Origin: an uncultured Bacteroidales bacterium
GTDB lineage: Bacteria; Bacteroidota; Bacteroidia; Bacteroidales; P3
DNA: 49,747 nucleotides
NCBI GenBank assembly: GCA_905236645.1
Contig: CAJOMZ010000003.1
Coordinates: forward strand, 1-49,747
Direction of reading: 5' to 3'
A program made the position numbers and the translations under genes. Below, piece by piece: positions 33,702 to 42,769 of this stretch; position 1 is the first letter of the stretch, and each line of letters opens with the position of its first letter. The notes under the pieces are model-generated. The model did not search any database. It saw nothing but the letters and a program-made list of their open reading frames with translations, and had not been told where the DNA came from.

Positions 33702-34457
33702 ATGAAAAACAGAATAATACGATATTTTGCCGTGTTGCTGCTGCTGTTTCCGGCGCCGACGGGCGCCCAGAACGGCATCGACGTGTCGCGTTTCCAGGAC
33801 AGCATAAACTGGAGCAAAGTGGCTAAAAACAGCAAGATAGAGTTTGTCTACATCAAAGCCACCGAGGGGTCGAGCATCAAGGACCCGATGTACAAGTACA
33901 ATGTCAGGAAGGCGCGCGAAGCGGGTCTGCTTGTGGGCAGCTACCACGTCTACAGCGGCCGCACCACGGCCTATCAGCAGTTTGACAATTTCAAGAAGGT
34001 TGTAGACAAGAAGAAGCAGGACCTCGTGCCCGTGCTCGACATAGAGGCGATTCACTGCAACAAGCTGAATATGCAGCGAGTAGACAAGCTGCTCGAGCTG
34101 ATGGAAAAGGAATACGGGGCCAAGCCGATGATATACACCAGCGAAAAGCTCTATAAGACCCATTTTGCAATCAAGAAATACAAGAAATACCACTATTTCA
34201 TAGCCAATTACAAGCGCGAGCCCTCGATGCCCTACACCTTGTGGCAGTACACGCAGCGCGGCAAACAGAAAGGCATAGCGGGCTTTGTCGACTTCTCGAA
34301 GTTCAACAAGAAATACTCGGTCGAGAACATCAAGATAAAGAAAAAGGAGCCGGCTGCGGCCAAGCCCGAAAAGCCTCAGGAGGCGAAAGCAGCCGCTGCC
34401 GCCAAACCGCAAGAGGCGAAGACGGCCGCCGCCGCTCAACCGCAAGGGGCTAAATAG
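33702..34457 (+). CDS. GH25 lysozyme (secreted)
   Basis: 251 residues with a signal peptide (IIRYFAVLLLLFPAPTGAQ). The GH25 start GIDVSRFQDSINWSKV, IKATEGSS, GLLVGSYHVYSG and VPVLDIEA (with the acidic D-x-E catalytic pair) are all present. GH25 enzymes cut the N-acetylmuramic acid linkages of peptidoglycan. After about residue 215 a low-complexity Lys/Pro/Ala tail has two copies of KPQEAKxAAAA, possibly a cell-wall spacer of variable length. Confidence 0.93.
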   Translation: MKNRIIRYFAVLLLLFPAPTGAQNGIDVSRFQDSINWSKVAKNSKIEFVYIKATEGSSIKDPMYKYNVRKAREAGLLVGSYHVYSGRTTAYQQFDNFKKVVDKKKQDLVPVLDIEAIHCNKLNMQRVDKLLELMEKEYGAKPMIYTSEKLYKTHFAIKKYKKYHYFIANYKREPSMPYTLWQYTQRGKQKGIAGFVDFSKFNKKYSVENIKIKKKEPAAAKPEKPQEAKAAAAAKPQEAKTAAAAQPQGAK

Positions 34458-34607
34458 TCCAAGTCTATTTCGTTGTTTATCAGCTATCTCCTCTGCCCAG
34501 GACGCGGCTTTGCGCATCGGGGCGTGGAGCCTTTGTTCTGTTTGCCCTCGAAAAAGTGCGTTTTTGCCTCGTAAAAACAGGTGTTCATAATCAGTACTTT
34601 ACAGGGC
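34458..34607. other. Gap between lysozyme and kamD; nothing coding
   Basis: No supported gene. The following element C (34608-34733) and a promoter (34891) fill most of the rest of this 537-bp region. Confidence 0.5.
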
Positions 34608-34733
34608 CATCTCCGTTCGTTGTCCAGTTGTTGTCCAGTTGTTGTCCAGTTGTTGTCCAGTCATTGACTGGACAACAACTGGACAACAACTGGACAACGA
34701 GCGGACAACGAACGGAGTTGGTATGGGCCTGAG
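34608..34733. repeat. 11-bp phased inverted-repeat element C (core TTGTCC)
   Basis: TTGTCC starts at 34620, 34631, 34642 and 34653; GGACAA at 34670, 34681, 34692 and 34703. Every step is 11 bp and the central gap is 17 bp, as in element B. The centre (gtcattgactgg) is identical to B, while the outer flank (ctccgttcgttgt ... acggagttggta) is that of element A. Confidence 0.92.
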
Positions 34734-34890
34734 GCGGAGGGGAACGGGCGCGGGAACATCGCGGAAAGGGCATCGCAACGGTGCCGTAACGGTTTGTGGT
34801 TATTTATTGAGTATCAGGTGATTCAGGATGTTTGCTAACAATATTAGAGATTTTATTAATAAAAGGTGCTGATATTTCATAAAAAAACAT

Positions 34891-34898
34891 TAACTTTG
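34891..34898 (+). promoter_or_regulatory. Bacteroidetes -7 promoter element TAACTTTG for kamDE
   Basis: TAACTTTG fits TAnnTTTG exactly and lies 97 bases before the kamD start at 34995. Element C lies 158 bases further upstream. Confidence 0.65.
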
Positions 34899-34994
34899 CA
34901 CGTTGTTTCATAACGGGAAGCATATCTTGAAAAGGTGTGTTTTTCGGTGTGTAACATTAAGATAATGAGTGAAATAATATATTAAATCAAGTTT

Positions 34995-36551
34995 ATGCAA
35001 AAGAGTAAAATTGGTCTCGATTTTGAAAAAGTAGAGCACGCGAGGAGCGTTGCGCGCAAAATCGCCGATCAGGTACAGGATTTTGTGGGCAACTACACCA
35101 CTGTTGCCGTGGAGAGAACCATCTGCCGCCTGCTTGGAATTGACGGCATTGATGAAAACGAGGTGCCGCTGCCCAATGTGGTGGTCGACGAGCTGAAGTC
35201 GAAAGGCGTTCTGGGACAGGGCGTTGCTTATTTCTTGGGCAATGCCGTTATCGAAACCGGCAAGACGCCTCAGCAGATTGCCGAGGACATCGTTGCCGGC
35301 AAGCTCGACCTTACGCAGCTGCCTATGCACAAGGTGGAAGAGACGGTCAAGGCTATACAACCCTTTGTGGACGAGAATGTTACCCGCGTGCGCAACAACC
35401 GTCTGCGTCGCGAGAACTACATCAAGACGCTTGGCGAGGGCTCGAAACCCTATCTCTACATAATCGTCGCCACAGGCAATATCTACGAGGATGTCGTTCA
35501 GGCTCAGGCCGGTGCACGCCAGGGAGCCGACATCATCGCCGTCATCCGCACCACAGGCCAGAGCCTGCTGGACTATGTGCCTTACGGCGCTACGACCGAG
35601 GGCTTTGGCGGCACGTATGCCACCCAGGAGAACTTCCGCATAATGCGCAAGGCTCTCGACGAGGTAGGCGAGGAGGTGGGTCGCTACATCCGCCTTTGCA
35701 ACTATTGCTCAGGCCTTTGTATGCCCGAAATCGCCGCTATGGGAGCCCTCGAGGGGCTGGACGTGATGCTCAACGATGCCCTCTACGGCATTCTGTTCCG
35801 CGACATCAATATGCAGCGCACGCTGATCGACCAGTATTTCTCGCGCGTAATCAACGGCTTTGCAGGCGTTATCATCAACACGGGCGAGGACAACTATCTG
35901 ACCACCGCCGACGCCTACGAGGAGGCGCACACCGTGCTGGCTTCGGATTTCATCAACGAGCAGCTGGCGTTGCTGGCCGGCCTGCCCGAGGAGCAGCAAG
36001 GCCTGGGCCACGCCTTCGAGATGGACCCGATGCTGGAGAACGGCTTTCTGTATGAGTTGGCTCAGGCTCAGATGATTCGCGAAATCTTCCCGAAGGCCCC
36101 ACTGAAGTATATGCCACCTACCAAGTTTATGACGGGCAACATCTTCCGCGGCCATATCCAGGACGCGCTGTTCAACATCATCGGCCAGTGGACGCACCAG
36201 GGCCTGCAGCTGCTGGGTATGCCGACCGAGGCTATCCATACGCCGTTTATGAGCGACCGCTACCTGAGCATCGAGAACGCCAAGTATATCTTCAACAATA
36301 TGAAAGACATCGGCGAAGAGGTCGAGTTCAAGGAGGATGGCATCATCCGCACACGTGCGAAAGAGGTGCTCGACAAGGCGACCGAGCTGCTTGAGAATAT
36401 GGAGCGCGAGGGCCTGTTCACCGCTTTGGAGAAGGGCATCTTCGCCAACGTGAAGCGCCCCAAGAACGGCGGCAAGGGTCTCGACGGCGTGTCGCTGAAG
36501 GCAGAGAACTACTACAACCCGTTTATAGAGATAATGAAAGGGAAAAAATAA
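34995..36551 (+). CDS. kamD: Lysine 5,6-aminomutase alpha subunit
   Basis: 518 residues, normal for KamD. Typical stretches are GLDFEKVEHARSVARKIADQ, VATGNIYEDVVQAQAGARQG, AVIRTTGQSLLDYVPYGATT and EGFGGTYATQENFRIMRKAL. With KamE it forms the adenosylcobalamin- and PLP-dependent enzyme that moves the 6-amino group of beta-lysine or D-lysine to carbon 5, an early step in lysine fermentation to acetate and butyrate. It begins a three-gene unit with kamE and a CoA-transferase subunit. Confidence 0.95.
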   Translation: MQKSKIGLDFEKVEHARSVARKIADQVQDFVGNYTTVAVERTICRLLGIDGIDENEVPLPNVVVDELKSKGVLGQGVAYFLGNAVIETGKTPQQIAEDIVAGKLDLTQLPMHKVEETVKAIQPFVDENVTRVRNNRLRRENYIKTLGEGSKPYLYIIVATGNIYEDVVQAQAGARQGADIIAVIRTTGQSLLDYVPYGATTEGFGGTYATQENFRIMRKALDEVGEEVGRYIRLCNYCSGLCMPEIAAMGALEGLDVMLNDALYGILFRDINMQRTLIDQYFSRVINGFAGVIINTGEDNYLTTADAYEEAHTVLASDFINEQLALLAGLPEEQQGLGHAFEMDPMLENGFLYELAQAQMIREIFPKAPLKYMPPTKFMTGNIFRGHIQDALFNIIGQWTHQGLQLLGMPTEAIHTPFMSDRYLSIENAKYIFNNMKDIGEEVEFKEDGIIRTRAKEVLDKATELLENMEREGLFTALEKGIFANVKRPKNGGKGLDGVSLKAENYYNPFIEIMKGKK

Positions 36552-36675
36552 TTTTGAATGTTGAATTTTGAATGTTGAAAGCCGGTCGCGGCTCAATATT
36601 CACAGGGAAAAATTCGCAATTCAAAACTTCAATAATCTAAGTTCAAAATTCATAATTCAAAATTCGAAATTAGCA
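36552..36675. repeat. Inverted AT-rich simple repeats between kamD and kamE
   Basis: Copies of ttgaattttgaatgttgaa on the left and ttcaaaattcataattcaaaattc on the right are complementary in register, so the 124-bp spacer can form a hairpin inside an operon. Confidence 0.7.
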
Positions 36676-37464
36676 ATGAGTGAAGGTTTGTATTCAATGG
36701 AGGCCAAGGATTACGACAAGACTTTGGACCTCACCAAGATAAAGCCGTATGGCGATACGATGAACGACGGCAAGGTGCAGCTGAGCTTCACGCTGCCCGT
36801 GCCGGCAGGTGCCGAGGCGGAAGAGGCCGCCAAGCAGCTGCTGAAGAAGATGGGCTTCGAGAATCCGCTGGTGGTGTTCCAGAAGGAGCTGACCGAGGGG
36901 TTCTGCTTTATGAACTGCTATGGCTCGCTGACCCACACCGTCGACTATTCCAACATCCACGTGCCTAAGGTTGAGAGCACTACGATGGAGATGAAGGAGT
37001 GCGACGAGTATATCCGCGAGCACATTGGCCGCCAGATTGTATGCGTGGGAGCCTCGACAGGCACCGACGCGCACACGGTGGGCATCGACGCCATAATGAA
37101 TATGAAGGGCTATGCCGGCCACTACGGTTTGGAGCGCTATGATATGATCGACGCCTACAACCTTGGCAGCCAGGTGCCCAACGAGGAGTTTATAGCCAAG
37201 GGCATAGAACTGCACGCCGACGCACTGCTTGTGAGCCAGACGGTTACGCAGAAGGATGTCCATATCAAGAATCTTACCGAGCTTGTCGAGATGCTTGAGG
37301 CCGAGGGCCTTCGCGACAAGATGATTCTCATCTGCGGCGGCCCGCGCATCAGTCACGAGCTGGCCAAGGAACTGGGCTACGATGCCGGCTTCGGCGCCAA
37401 CACGTACGCCGACGATGTGGCTTCGTTCGTGGCGCAGGAGATGGTTAAGCGCGGTATGAAGTAA
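36676..37464 (+). CDS. kamE: Lysine 5,6-aminomutase beta subunit
   Basis: 262 residues from the ATG at 36676 (MSEGLYSMEAKDYDKTLDLT). The cobalamin-binding DxHxxG motif is DAHTVG (131-136), giving the lower ligand H133, and K144 in MNMKGYAGH is at the position known for the PLP lysine in KamE. Both catalytic features are therefore kept. C-terminal GGPRISHELAKELGYDAGF and GANTYADDVASFVAQEMV are typical of the Rossmann B12 domain. It follows kamD after a repeat-filled spacer. Confidence 0.95.
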   Translation: MSEGLYSMEAKDYDKTLDLTKIKPYGDTMNDGKVQLSFTLPVPAGAEAEEAAKQLLKKMGFENPLVVFQKELTEGFCFMNCYGSLTHTVDYSNIHVPKVESTTMEMKECDEYIREHIGRQIVCVGASTGTDAHTVGIDAIMNMKGYAGHYGLERYDMIDAYNLGSQVPNEEFIAKGIELHADALLVSQTVTQKDVHIKNLTELVEMLEAEGLRDKMILICGGPRISHELAKELGYDAGFGANTYADDVASFVAQEMVKRGMK

Positions 37465-37505
37465 GGCTTTGAAACAGAAGAAATAACTTTAAAAATACTA
37501 ATAAA

Positions 37506-38162
37506 ATGGACAAAAACGAAATTAGAAACTTTATTGCCCGCCGTGCAGCCCAGGAGCTCCACGATGGCGATGTCGTCAATCTTGGTATCGGCCTGCCGAC
37601 CTTGATTCCCAATTTCCTGCCTGAAGGCGTCAACGTTATCCTTCAGTCGGAGAACGGTATGATTGGTATGGGTCCCACTCCCGAAGAGGGCAAGGAGGAT
37701 CCGTGGTTCATCAACGCCGGCGGCGGCTTTACGTCGGCAGTTGAGGGCGCCAGCACTTTCGACAGCGCCACATCGTTCGGCATTATCCGTGGCGGCCACG
37801 TCGACGTGTCGGTGCTTGGCGCTATGCAGGTCGACGAGAAGGGCGACTTGGCCAACTGGATGATTCCTGGCAAGAAGACCCCGGGTATGGGTGGCGCTAT
37901 GGACCTCCTGGTCGGTGCCAAGAAGGTGATCCTTGCTATGGAACACACCGCCAAGGGCAATCCCAAGATTTTGAAGAAGTGCACGTTGCCGCTTACGGCC
38001 AAGGGCCAGGTGAATATGATTATCACCGAGATGGGCGTTATGGAGATTACCCCCGAGGGTATCGTGCTGACCGAAATCAACCCCGAGTTCACCGTTGCCG
38101 ATGTTCAGGCTGCAACCGAGGCTACGCTGATCGTTTCTCCCAACCTGAAGGAGATAAGATAA
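37506..38162 (+). CDS. atoA: Acetate/butyrate-acetoacetate CoA-transferase, subunit B
   Basis: 218 residues. The catalytic Glu is E49 in QSENGMIGMG. Also present are GDVVNLGIGLPTLIPNFL, FINAGGGFTSAVEGAS and GGAMDLLVGAKKVI. This is the beta (AtoA/CtfB/ScoB) subunit; its partner (AtoD/CtfA) is not in this window and the transcript closes at a terminator 18 bases after the stop. In lysine fermenters such transferases move CoA between acetyl-CoA or butyryl-CoA and acetoacetate. The alpha subunit must be elsewhere if the enzyme works. Confidence 0.9.
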   Translation: MDKNEIRNFIARRAAQELHDGDVVNLGIGLPTLIPNFLPEGVNVILQSENGMIGMGPTPEEGKEDPWFINAGGGFTSAVEGASTFDSATSFGIIRGGHVDVSVLGAMQVDEKGDLANWMIPGKKTPGMGGAMDLLVGAKKVILAMEHTAKGNPKILKKCTLPLTAKGQVNMIITEMGVMEITPEGIVLTEINPEFTVADVQAATEATLIVSPNLKEIR

Positions 38163-38179
38163 TTACAAAACAGAATGGA

Positions 38180-38209
38180 GGGATGAAGGGAGTGCCCTTC
38201 ATCCCTTTT
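38180..38209 (+). terminator. Rho-independent terminator after the kamDE-atoA operon
   Basis: gggatgaaggg (38180-38190) pairs exactly with cccttcatccc (38195-38205), a 4-base loop, followed by tttt. It closes the operon right after the CoA-transferase subunit gene. Confidence 0.9.
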
Positions 38210-38223
38210 AAAACCAGATTCTT

Positions 38224-38841
38224 ATGAAGAAAACATTGCTTCTTCTTTCCGTGCTGACTTTGATTACGGCCGCCCACGCCGAGCGGCTGTCGCCCCTTGC
38301 ACAGATGTCGAATCCGCCTCATATCGAGTTCAAGTATTACGGCTTCTACAGTGTAATCGACTACACTTTTATGACCAACCTTAACAAGGTGCACGGCGAG
38401 TATACCGATGACTATGCACTCAACGGCATCACAGCCGTGGCCGGATGGCAGTGGCGCAAGGAGTCGGCTGTCGGCTTGGGCTTCTCGTATCTTAACGACG
38501 CCACAGGCTCTTTCTCGCAGATTCCGGTATTCCTTGAGTTCCGCAGTCATTTCCTTCGCAACCGTGTGACTCCGTTCACGGCTGTCCAGCTGGGCTACAG
38601 CATCCCTTTCGGCTCCAAGAATGCTGAGCAGGACTATACCCGAATCGACGAAGGCGGCATCACGATGGGGCTCTCGGTCGGTGCCCGTTTTGCAATAAAG
38701 CAGAAATTCGGGCTCAATGTCTTTGCCGGCTACCAGCTTATCCAGAACAACAGCGTGGAGCGCGGCTTCAACAGCGTCGCCGCCACACGTTTGCCCGAGC
38801 TTTACCATCACGTTAAATTCGGATTAGGAGTCAACTTCTAA
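38224..38841 (+). CDS. Small outer-membrane beta-barrel protein
   Basis: 205 residues with a signal peptide (MKKTLLLLSVLTLITAAHA). The mature part alternates hydrophobic and aromatic residues, e.g. ITAVAGWQWRKESAVGLGFSYL and VTPFTAVQLGYSIPFG, and ends in the terminal strand YHHVKFGLGVNF. This is the pattern of outer-membrane porin-like barrels of 8 strands. The start is only 15 bases after the terminator stem, so its own promoter must be inside or just before it. Role unknown. Confidence 0.8.
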   Translation: MKKTLLLLSVLTLITAAHAERLSPLAQMSNPPHIEFKYYGFYSVIDYTFMTNLNKVHGEYTDDYALNGITAVAGWQWRKESAVGLGFSYLNDATGSFSQIPVFLEFRSHFLRNRVTPFTAVQLGYSIPFGSKNAEQDYTRIDEGGITMGLSVGARFAIKQKFGLNVFAGYQLIQNNSVERGFNSVAATRLPELYHHVKFGLGVNF

Positions 38842-38876
38842 TTGCTGACGCATAAATATTTAGAATTGCTTTCATA

Positions 38877-41800
38877 ATGAACAAAAAAATCCTCGCAATA
38901 GCATTGGCGTTAACGATATGCGGTGCAGCCAATGCACAATTCAAGAAAAACAAGACTGTCGAGGCGGCCCCTGTCGTCGACGAATGGAACGACGTGGAAG
39001 TCTTTGAGCAGCACAAGCTCTATCCGCGTGCCAATGTGATTCCTTACGCCAACGAGAACGCCATAGAGAAGAACGGTTACGCCGAGTCGCCATATTATAT
39101 CAGTCTCAACGGCGAATGGCGTATGACGCTGAAACCCAGTTTCGGCAGCCGTCCGACCAACATAGAGCAGAAGGACTTTTCTGCCGAGGGGTGGCCTGTT
39201 GTTACCGTGCCGTCGGCCAAATGGCAAGAGGGCAATAAGACAGTCCTGTCGAAGAAGATCGGCAAGCCGTCCGATGTCTCGGAGTCAAACAATTATGTGG
39301 CAACGTACTACAAGGAGTTCGATGTGCCCAAGACTTGGAAGGACTATAAGGCATACTTGAACATCCAGGCTAAGTCGGCCTACTATGTTTGGGTCAATCA
39401 GGAGTATGTGGGCTATAGCGAGGATGCCCGCGACCTGAGTGAGTTTGAACTGTCCAAGCATCTGAAGCTCGGCAAGACTAACAATATCGTTGTCCAGGTC
39501 CTGTCTGTGTCCGACGGCTCGATGATGGAGTCGCAGTATGCCCGTTCGGTCAACGGCATAACGTCGGATGTGTTCATACTGCTTAAGCCTATAGTCAACG
39601 TGATGGACTACAAGGTGTTGGCTAATTACAATCCGTCGAACAAAATGGGTGACTTTACGGCCAGCATAGATATATACAATGAACTGAAGAAGGGCCAGTA
39701 CTACGTGGAATATGAAATCTGGGACCCGAAAGGCCATCAGGTAGAGAAAATGGGACGTTGGACCGTCTTTGACAAGAAGAACGAGGTGACGATGAAGATG
39801 GACCGCGAGATACCCAATGTCCAGGCGTGGACGGCAGAGACGCCCAATCTTTACACCCTTGTGATAAGGCTGCGCGACCAAAAGATGAATCTGCTTGAGA
39901 CCGTCGGCTGTCGCTTCGGTTTCCGCACGATAGAGCTCAAAGAGGGCCAACTGCTTGTCAATGGCTCGCCGGTGACGCTGTGCGGAACAATATACGCCTA
40001 CTATGACTACGGCCCGACTGGTATACCTTCGAAAGAGCAGGTGCGTAGAGACCTGCAACTGATGAAGCAGCACAATATCAACGCTGTACGCACTACGCTC
40101 TATTCGCCGGCTTCGCAGTATTTTTACGAGATGTGCGACGAATACGGGCTTTATGTCCTGTGCGACGCCAACCTGCAGCCTTTCTCAACGCAGGCCAAAG
40201 CCGTGGCTACCGACAAGAACTACATCAACCTCTTCGTCACGCGAATGCAGAATATGTATGAGCGCCTCAAGAATCATCCGTCCATTATAGCCTGGTCGCT
40301 TGGCAACAGTGTCGACAAGGGCATTTGTATGGAGAATGCCTACAGGGTTATCAAACAGAAAGACAAGACCCGTCCTGTGGTCTTCTCGGGGGCCGGCTAT
40401 TCGGAGAATACCGACATTATTGCGCCTTCATACCTTGAGTATGACGACCTGAAGCTCTTTGCTGCCAAGCAGGAGCAGCCACGCCCTTTGGTGATGGCCG
40501 CTTTTGGCTCGTCGAAAGGCAATTCTTACGGCAATATTGAACCCCTCTGGCAGCTGGTGCGCAACAGCCGTTCGCTGCAGGGAGGCTTTGCCGCCTACTG
40601 GAACCCTGCCGACTATTTCAATCCCGCAACCCAGACCGACGAGTATGCAACCGCTCTCGTCGACAAGGACCGTAACCCGGTGCCGTATCTCTCCGAGCTG
40701 CGCAATATCTACCGTCCCTTCGAGGTGCGACTGGTGAACATCAGCCCCGACGCTGCCGAGTTCAATGTCACCAACCTGCTGTCGTTCCTGTCACTGAATG
40801 ATTACATATTGCAATACAATATATTCTCCAACCTTAAAAGCCGCATCATCGAGGGCGAGGTCTCTGTGGCCCTGAAGCCAGGCGAGTCCAAGAACTTCAA
40901 GCTCAAAGTGCCTGCACTTACCCTTTACGCCGGCGAAGAGCTCTTCATACGGTTCACTGTCGTTCAGCGCAAGGAGAGCGCCGCAGTGCCAAAGGGAACA
41001 GAACTCGGAGTGGTGGAGTTCCCGCTGCCGATGAAAGGGGTGCAGAAAGAGCAGCTGCCCGACTTTGACCGCGAGACACTCTATCTGACCAAGGAGAGCG
41101 ACGGCGAGGGTGGTGTCGTCAAGGTGTTCAACGACAATATTGAAATGCGCTACGACCTTGACAGGGCCGACATCCTAACCTATCGCTTCCACGACCGCGA
41201 CCTGCTGCTGGCATCGCCGCAAGTCAACTTCTGGCGCGCCGTGACCGACAACGACCGCGTGGACAAGAACGCCCTGCGTCTGTGGCAAAACCTCAGCCCG
41301 CAGAATATGAAGCGCCACGTTATCGCCACCAACTGCCGTCAGGTCGATGCCAACACGGTCTGCATTGACGCGATGTTGCGCTACACCGACCCCAACGATG
41401 TGGTCTTCTTCGATGTAAAACAGTCTATTGCAATACTCTATACCGGCGATGTCATTATCGACAACGAGATTGTCTCCACCGAGCAGATCAAGACCCTCCC
41501 CAAGGTGGGCCTCCAGATGTGCCTGCCCAAGACCCTCGACAGCGTCCGCTGGTTCGGCCTCGACAAGGAGACCTACCGTGACCGTCGCTCCTCGGGCATT
41601 GCAGGTACCTATAAACGCGCCGCTTCGTCGCTCTTCTACCTCTACGACAGGCCGCAGGAGGCCGGCAACCGTGCCGGCGTGCGTTGGGTGTCGGTCGAGG
41701 ACAAGAACATAGGCCTCTATGTCGACCTGCTCGACACCAACTTCAACTTCAGCATCTATCCCTACACCGACCGCGACATAATTGACTGCGAGAACGCATC

Positions 41801-42740
41801 GTCGCTCAAGCCGCGCGATTTCTGGACTTTCAATGTCGACTACCGCCAGGCTGCCGTTGGCAGTGCCCTCGCTGCCCAGGAGGTGTCCGACAAGGACCTG
41901 GTGGCAGACAACAGATACCACTTCCGTATGCACCTGCGCGGCTACGACCTCAACGAGTACAACCCCTATGACTTCTGCCGTATCGAGTATCCGCAGATAG
42001 CTTCCAGCGTGCTCCCGATGCCGGTAATCAAGAAGGACCGCGAGCGTTTCGACCAGCCTATGACCATCACCATCGGCACCGATGTCCCCAAGGCCGAGAT
42101 ACGCTACACCCTTGACGGCTCAACGCCAAACGAGTCTTCGCCGCTCTACAAGAAACCTTTTGTGATTAAGAATTCCACCTACGTCAAGGCCAAGACCTAC
42201 AAGAGCGGCTCTACGCCTTCTTTCACGGCTATAAAACGCTTCAACTTCGACTATATCGTAAGTGCCTCTTTCGTCAACAAGCCCAACACGCCCTACAACT
42301 TCAACCAGGAAACGATACTGTTCGACGGCGAGACTGCCGATATCAATGAACTGTCGCGCGGCTGGCTCGGCTTCTCAGGCAGTGACCTCAATGTGCTGTT
42401 CCAGCTCAGCAAGGCAATTGAACTGCAGCAGGTTGAGGTGCGTTTCGCCCACGTCCCCGATGCCTGGGCCTTCGCTCCTACGGCGGTACAGGTCTACATC
42501 TCGTCCGACGGCGAAAACTTCTCGCCGGCAATCAACGCCAAACTCAAGTACGCCCCCGAGGAGCAGTCGATGAACAGCCCCCAGGCCGTGACTGTCACCA
42601 TCGATGTCAACCAGCCTGACGTGAAGTATGTACGCCTTGTAGCCAAGAATATGGGCCGCATTCCTTCGTGGCACAAAGCCAAAGGCCTGCGCCCCTGGAT
42701 AATGGTCGACGAAGTGCAGCTTAACGAAGTGATACACTAA
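38877..42740 (+). CDS. Secreted GH2 family (beta-galactosidase-like) protein lacking both catalytic glutamates
   Basis: 1287 residues with a signal peptide (MNKKILAIALALTICGAANA). Domains: sugar-binding jelly roll (about 70-240), Ig-like (245-355), TIM barrel (360-640), then beta-sandwich domains; a chitobiase-like module (YTLDGSTPNESSPLYKKPFV) at about 1075-1125; and a discoidin-like C-terminus. In the barrel the usual WSLGNE is WSLGNS, so the acid/base Glu is Ser478 (codon 40308-40310). The usual CEY before GNS is AAF, so the nucleophile is Ala542 (codon 40500-40502). The NRHEH loop is also changed (IYAYY). The frame is intact, so this looks like a pseudoenzyme, possibly a carbohydrate-binding or scaffold protein. 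Confidence 0.88.
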   Translation: MNKKILAIALALTICGAANAQFKKNKTVEAAPVVDEWNDVEVFEQHKLYPRANVIPYANENAIEKNGYAESPYYISLNGEWRMTLKPSFGSRPTNIEQKDFSAEGWPVVTVPSAKWQEGNKTVLSKKIGKPSDVSESNNYVATYYKEFDVPKTWKDYKAYLNIQAKSAYYVWVNQEYVGYSEDARDLSEFELSKHLKLGKTNNIVVQVLSVSDGSMMESQYARSVNGITSDVFILLKPIVNVMDYKVLANYNPSNKMGDFTASIDIYNELKKGQYYVEYEIWDPKGHQVEKMGRWTVFDKKNEVTMKMDREIPNVQAWTAETPNLYTLVIRLRDQKMNLLETVGCRFGFRTIELKEGQLLVNGSPVTLCGTIYAYYDYGPTGIPSKEQVRRDLQLMKQHNINAVRTTLYSPASQYFYEMCDEYGLYVLCDANLQPFSTQAKAVATDKNYINLFVTRMQNMYERLKNHPSIIAWSLGNSVDKGICMENAYRVIKQKDKTRPVVFSGAGYSENTDIIAPSYLEYDDLKLFAAKQEQPRPLVMAAFGSSKGNSYGNIEPLWQLVRNSRSLQGGFAAYWNPADYFNPATQTDEYATALVDKDRNPVPYLSELRNIYRPFEVRLVNISPDAAEFNVTNLLSFLSLNDYILQYNIFSNLKSRIIEGEVSVALKPGESKNFKLKVPALTLYAGEELFIRFTVVQRKESAAVPKGTELGVVEFPLPMKGVQKEQLPDFDRETLYLTKESDGEGGVVKVFNDNIEMRYDLDRADILTYRFHDRDLLLASPQVNFWRAVTDNDRVDKNALRLWQNLSPQNMKRHVIATNCRQVDANTVCIDAMLRYTDPNDVVFFDVKQSIAILYTGDVIIDNEIVSTEQIKTLPKVGLQMCLPKTLDSVRWFGLDKETYRDRRSSGIAGTYKRAASSLFYLYDRPQEAGNRAGVRWVSVEDKNIGLYVDLLDTNFNFSIYPYTDRDIIDCENASSLKPRDFWTFNVDYRQAAVGSALAAQEVSDKDLVADNRYHFRMHLRGYDLNEYNPYDFCRIEYPQIASSVLPMPVIKKDRERFDQPMTITIGTDVPKAEIRYTLDGSTPNESSPLYKKPFVIKNSTYVKAKTYKSGSTPSFTAIKRFNFDYIVSASFVNKPNTPYNFNQETILFDGETADINELSRGWLGFSGSDLNVLFQLSKAIELQQVEVRFAHVPDAWAFAPTAVQVYISSDGENFSPAINAKLKYAPEEQSMNSPQAVTVTIDVNQPDVKYVRLVAKNMGRIPSWHKAKGLRPWIMVDEVQLNEVIH

Positions 42741-42769
42741 CTCGATTGAAATCCCTTGATTCTAAATTT

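Noticed and set aside
38180-38209. Hairpin before the outer-membrane barrel gene as a riboswitch
   Set aside because: A short perfect stem with a 4-base loop followed by T is a terminator; there is no complex fold.
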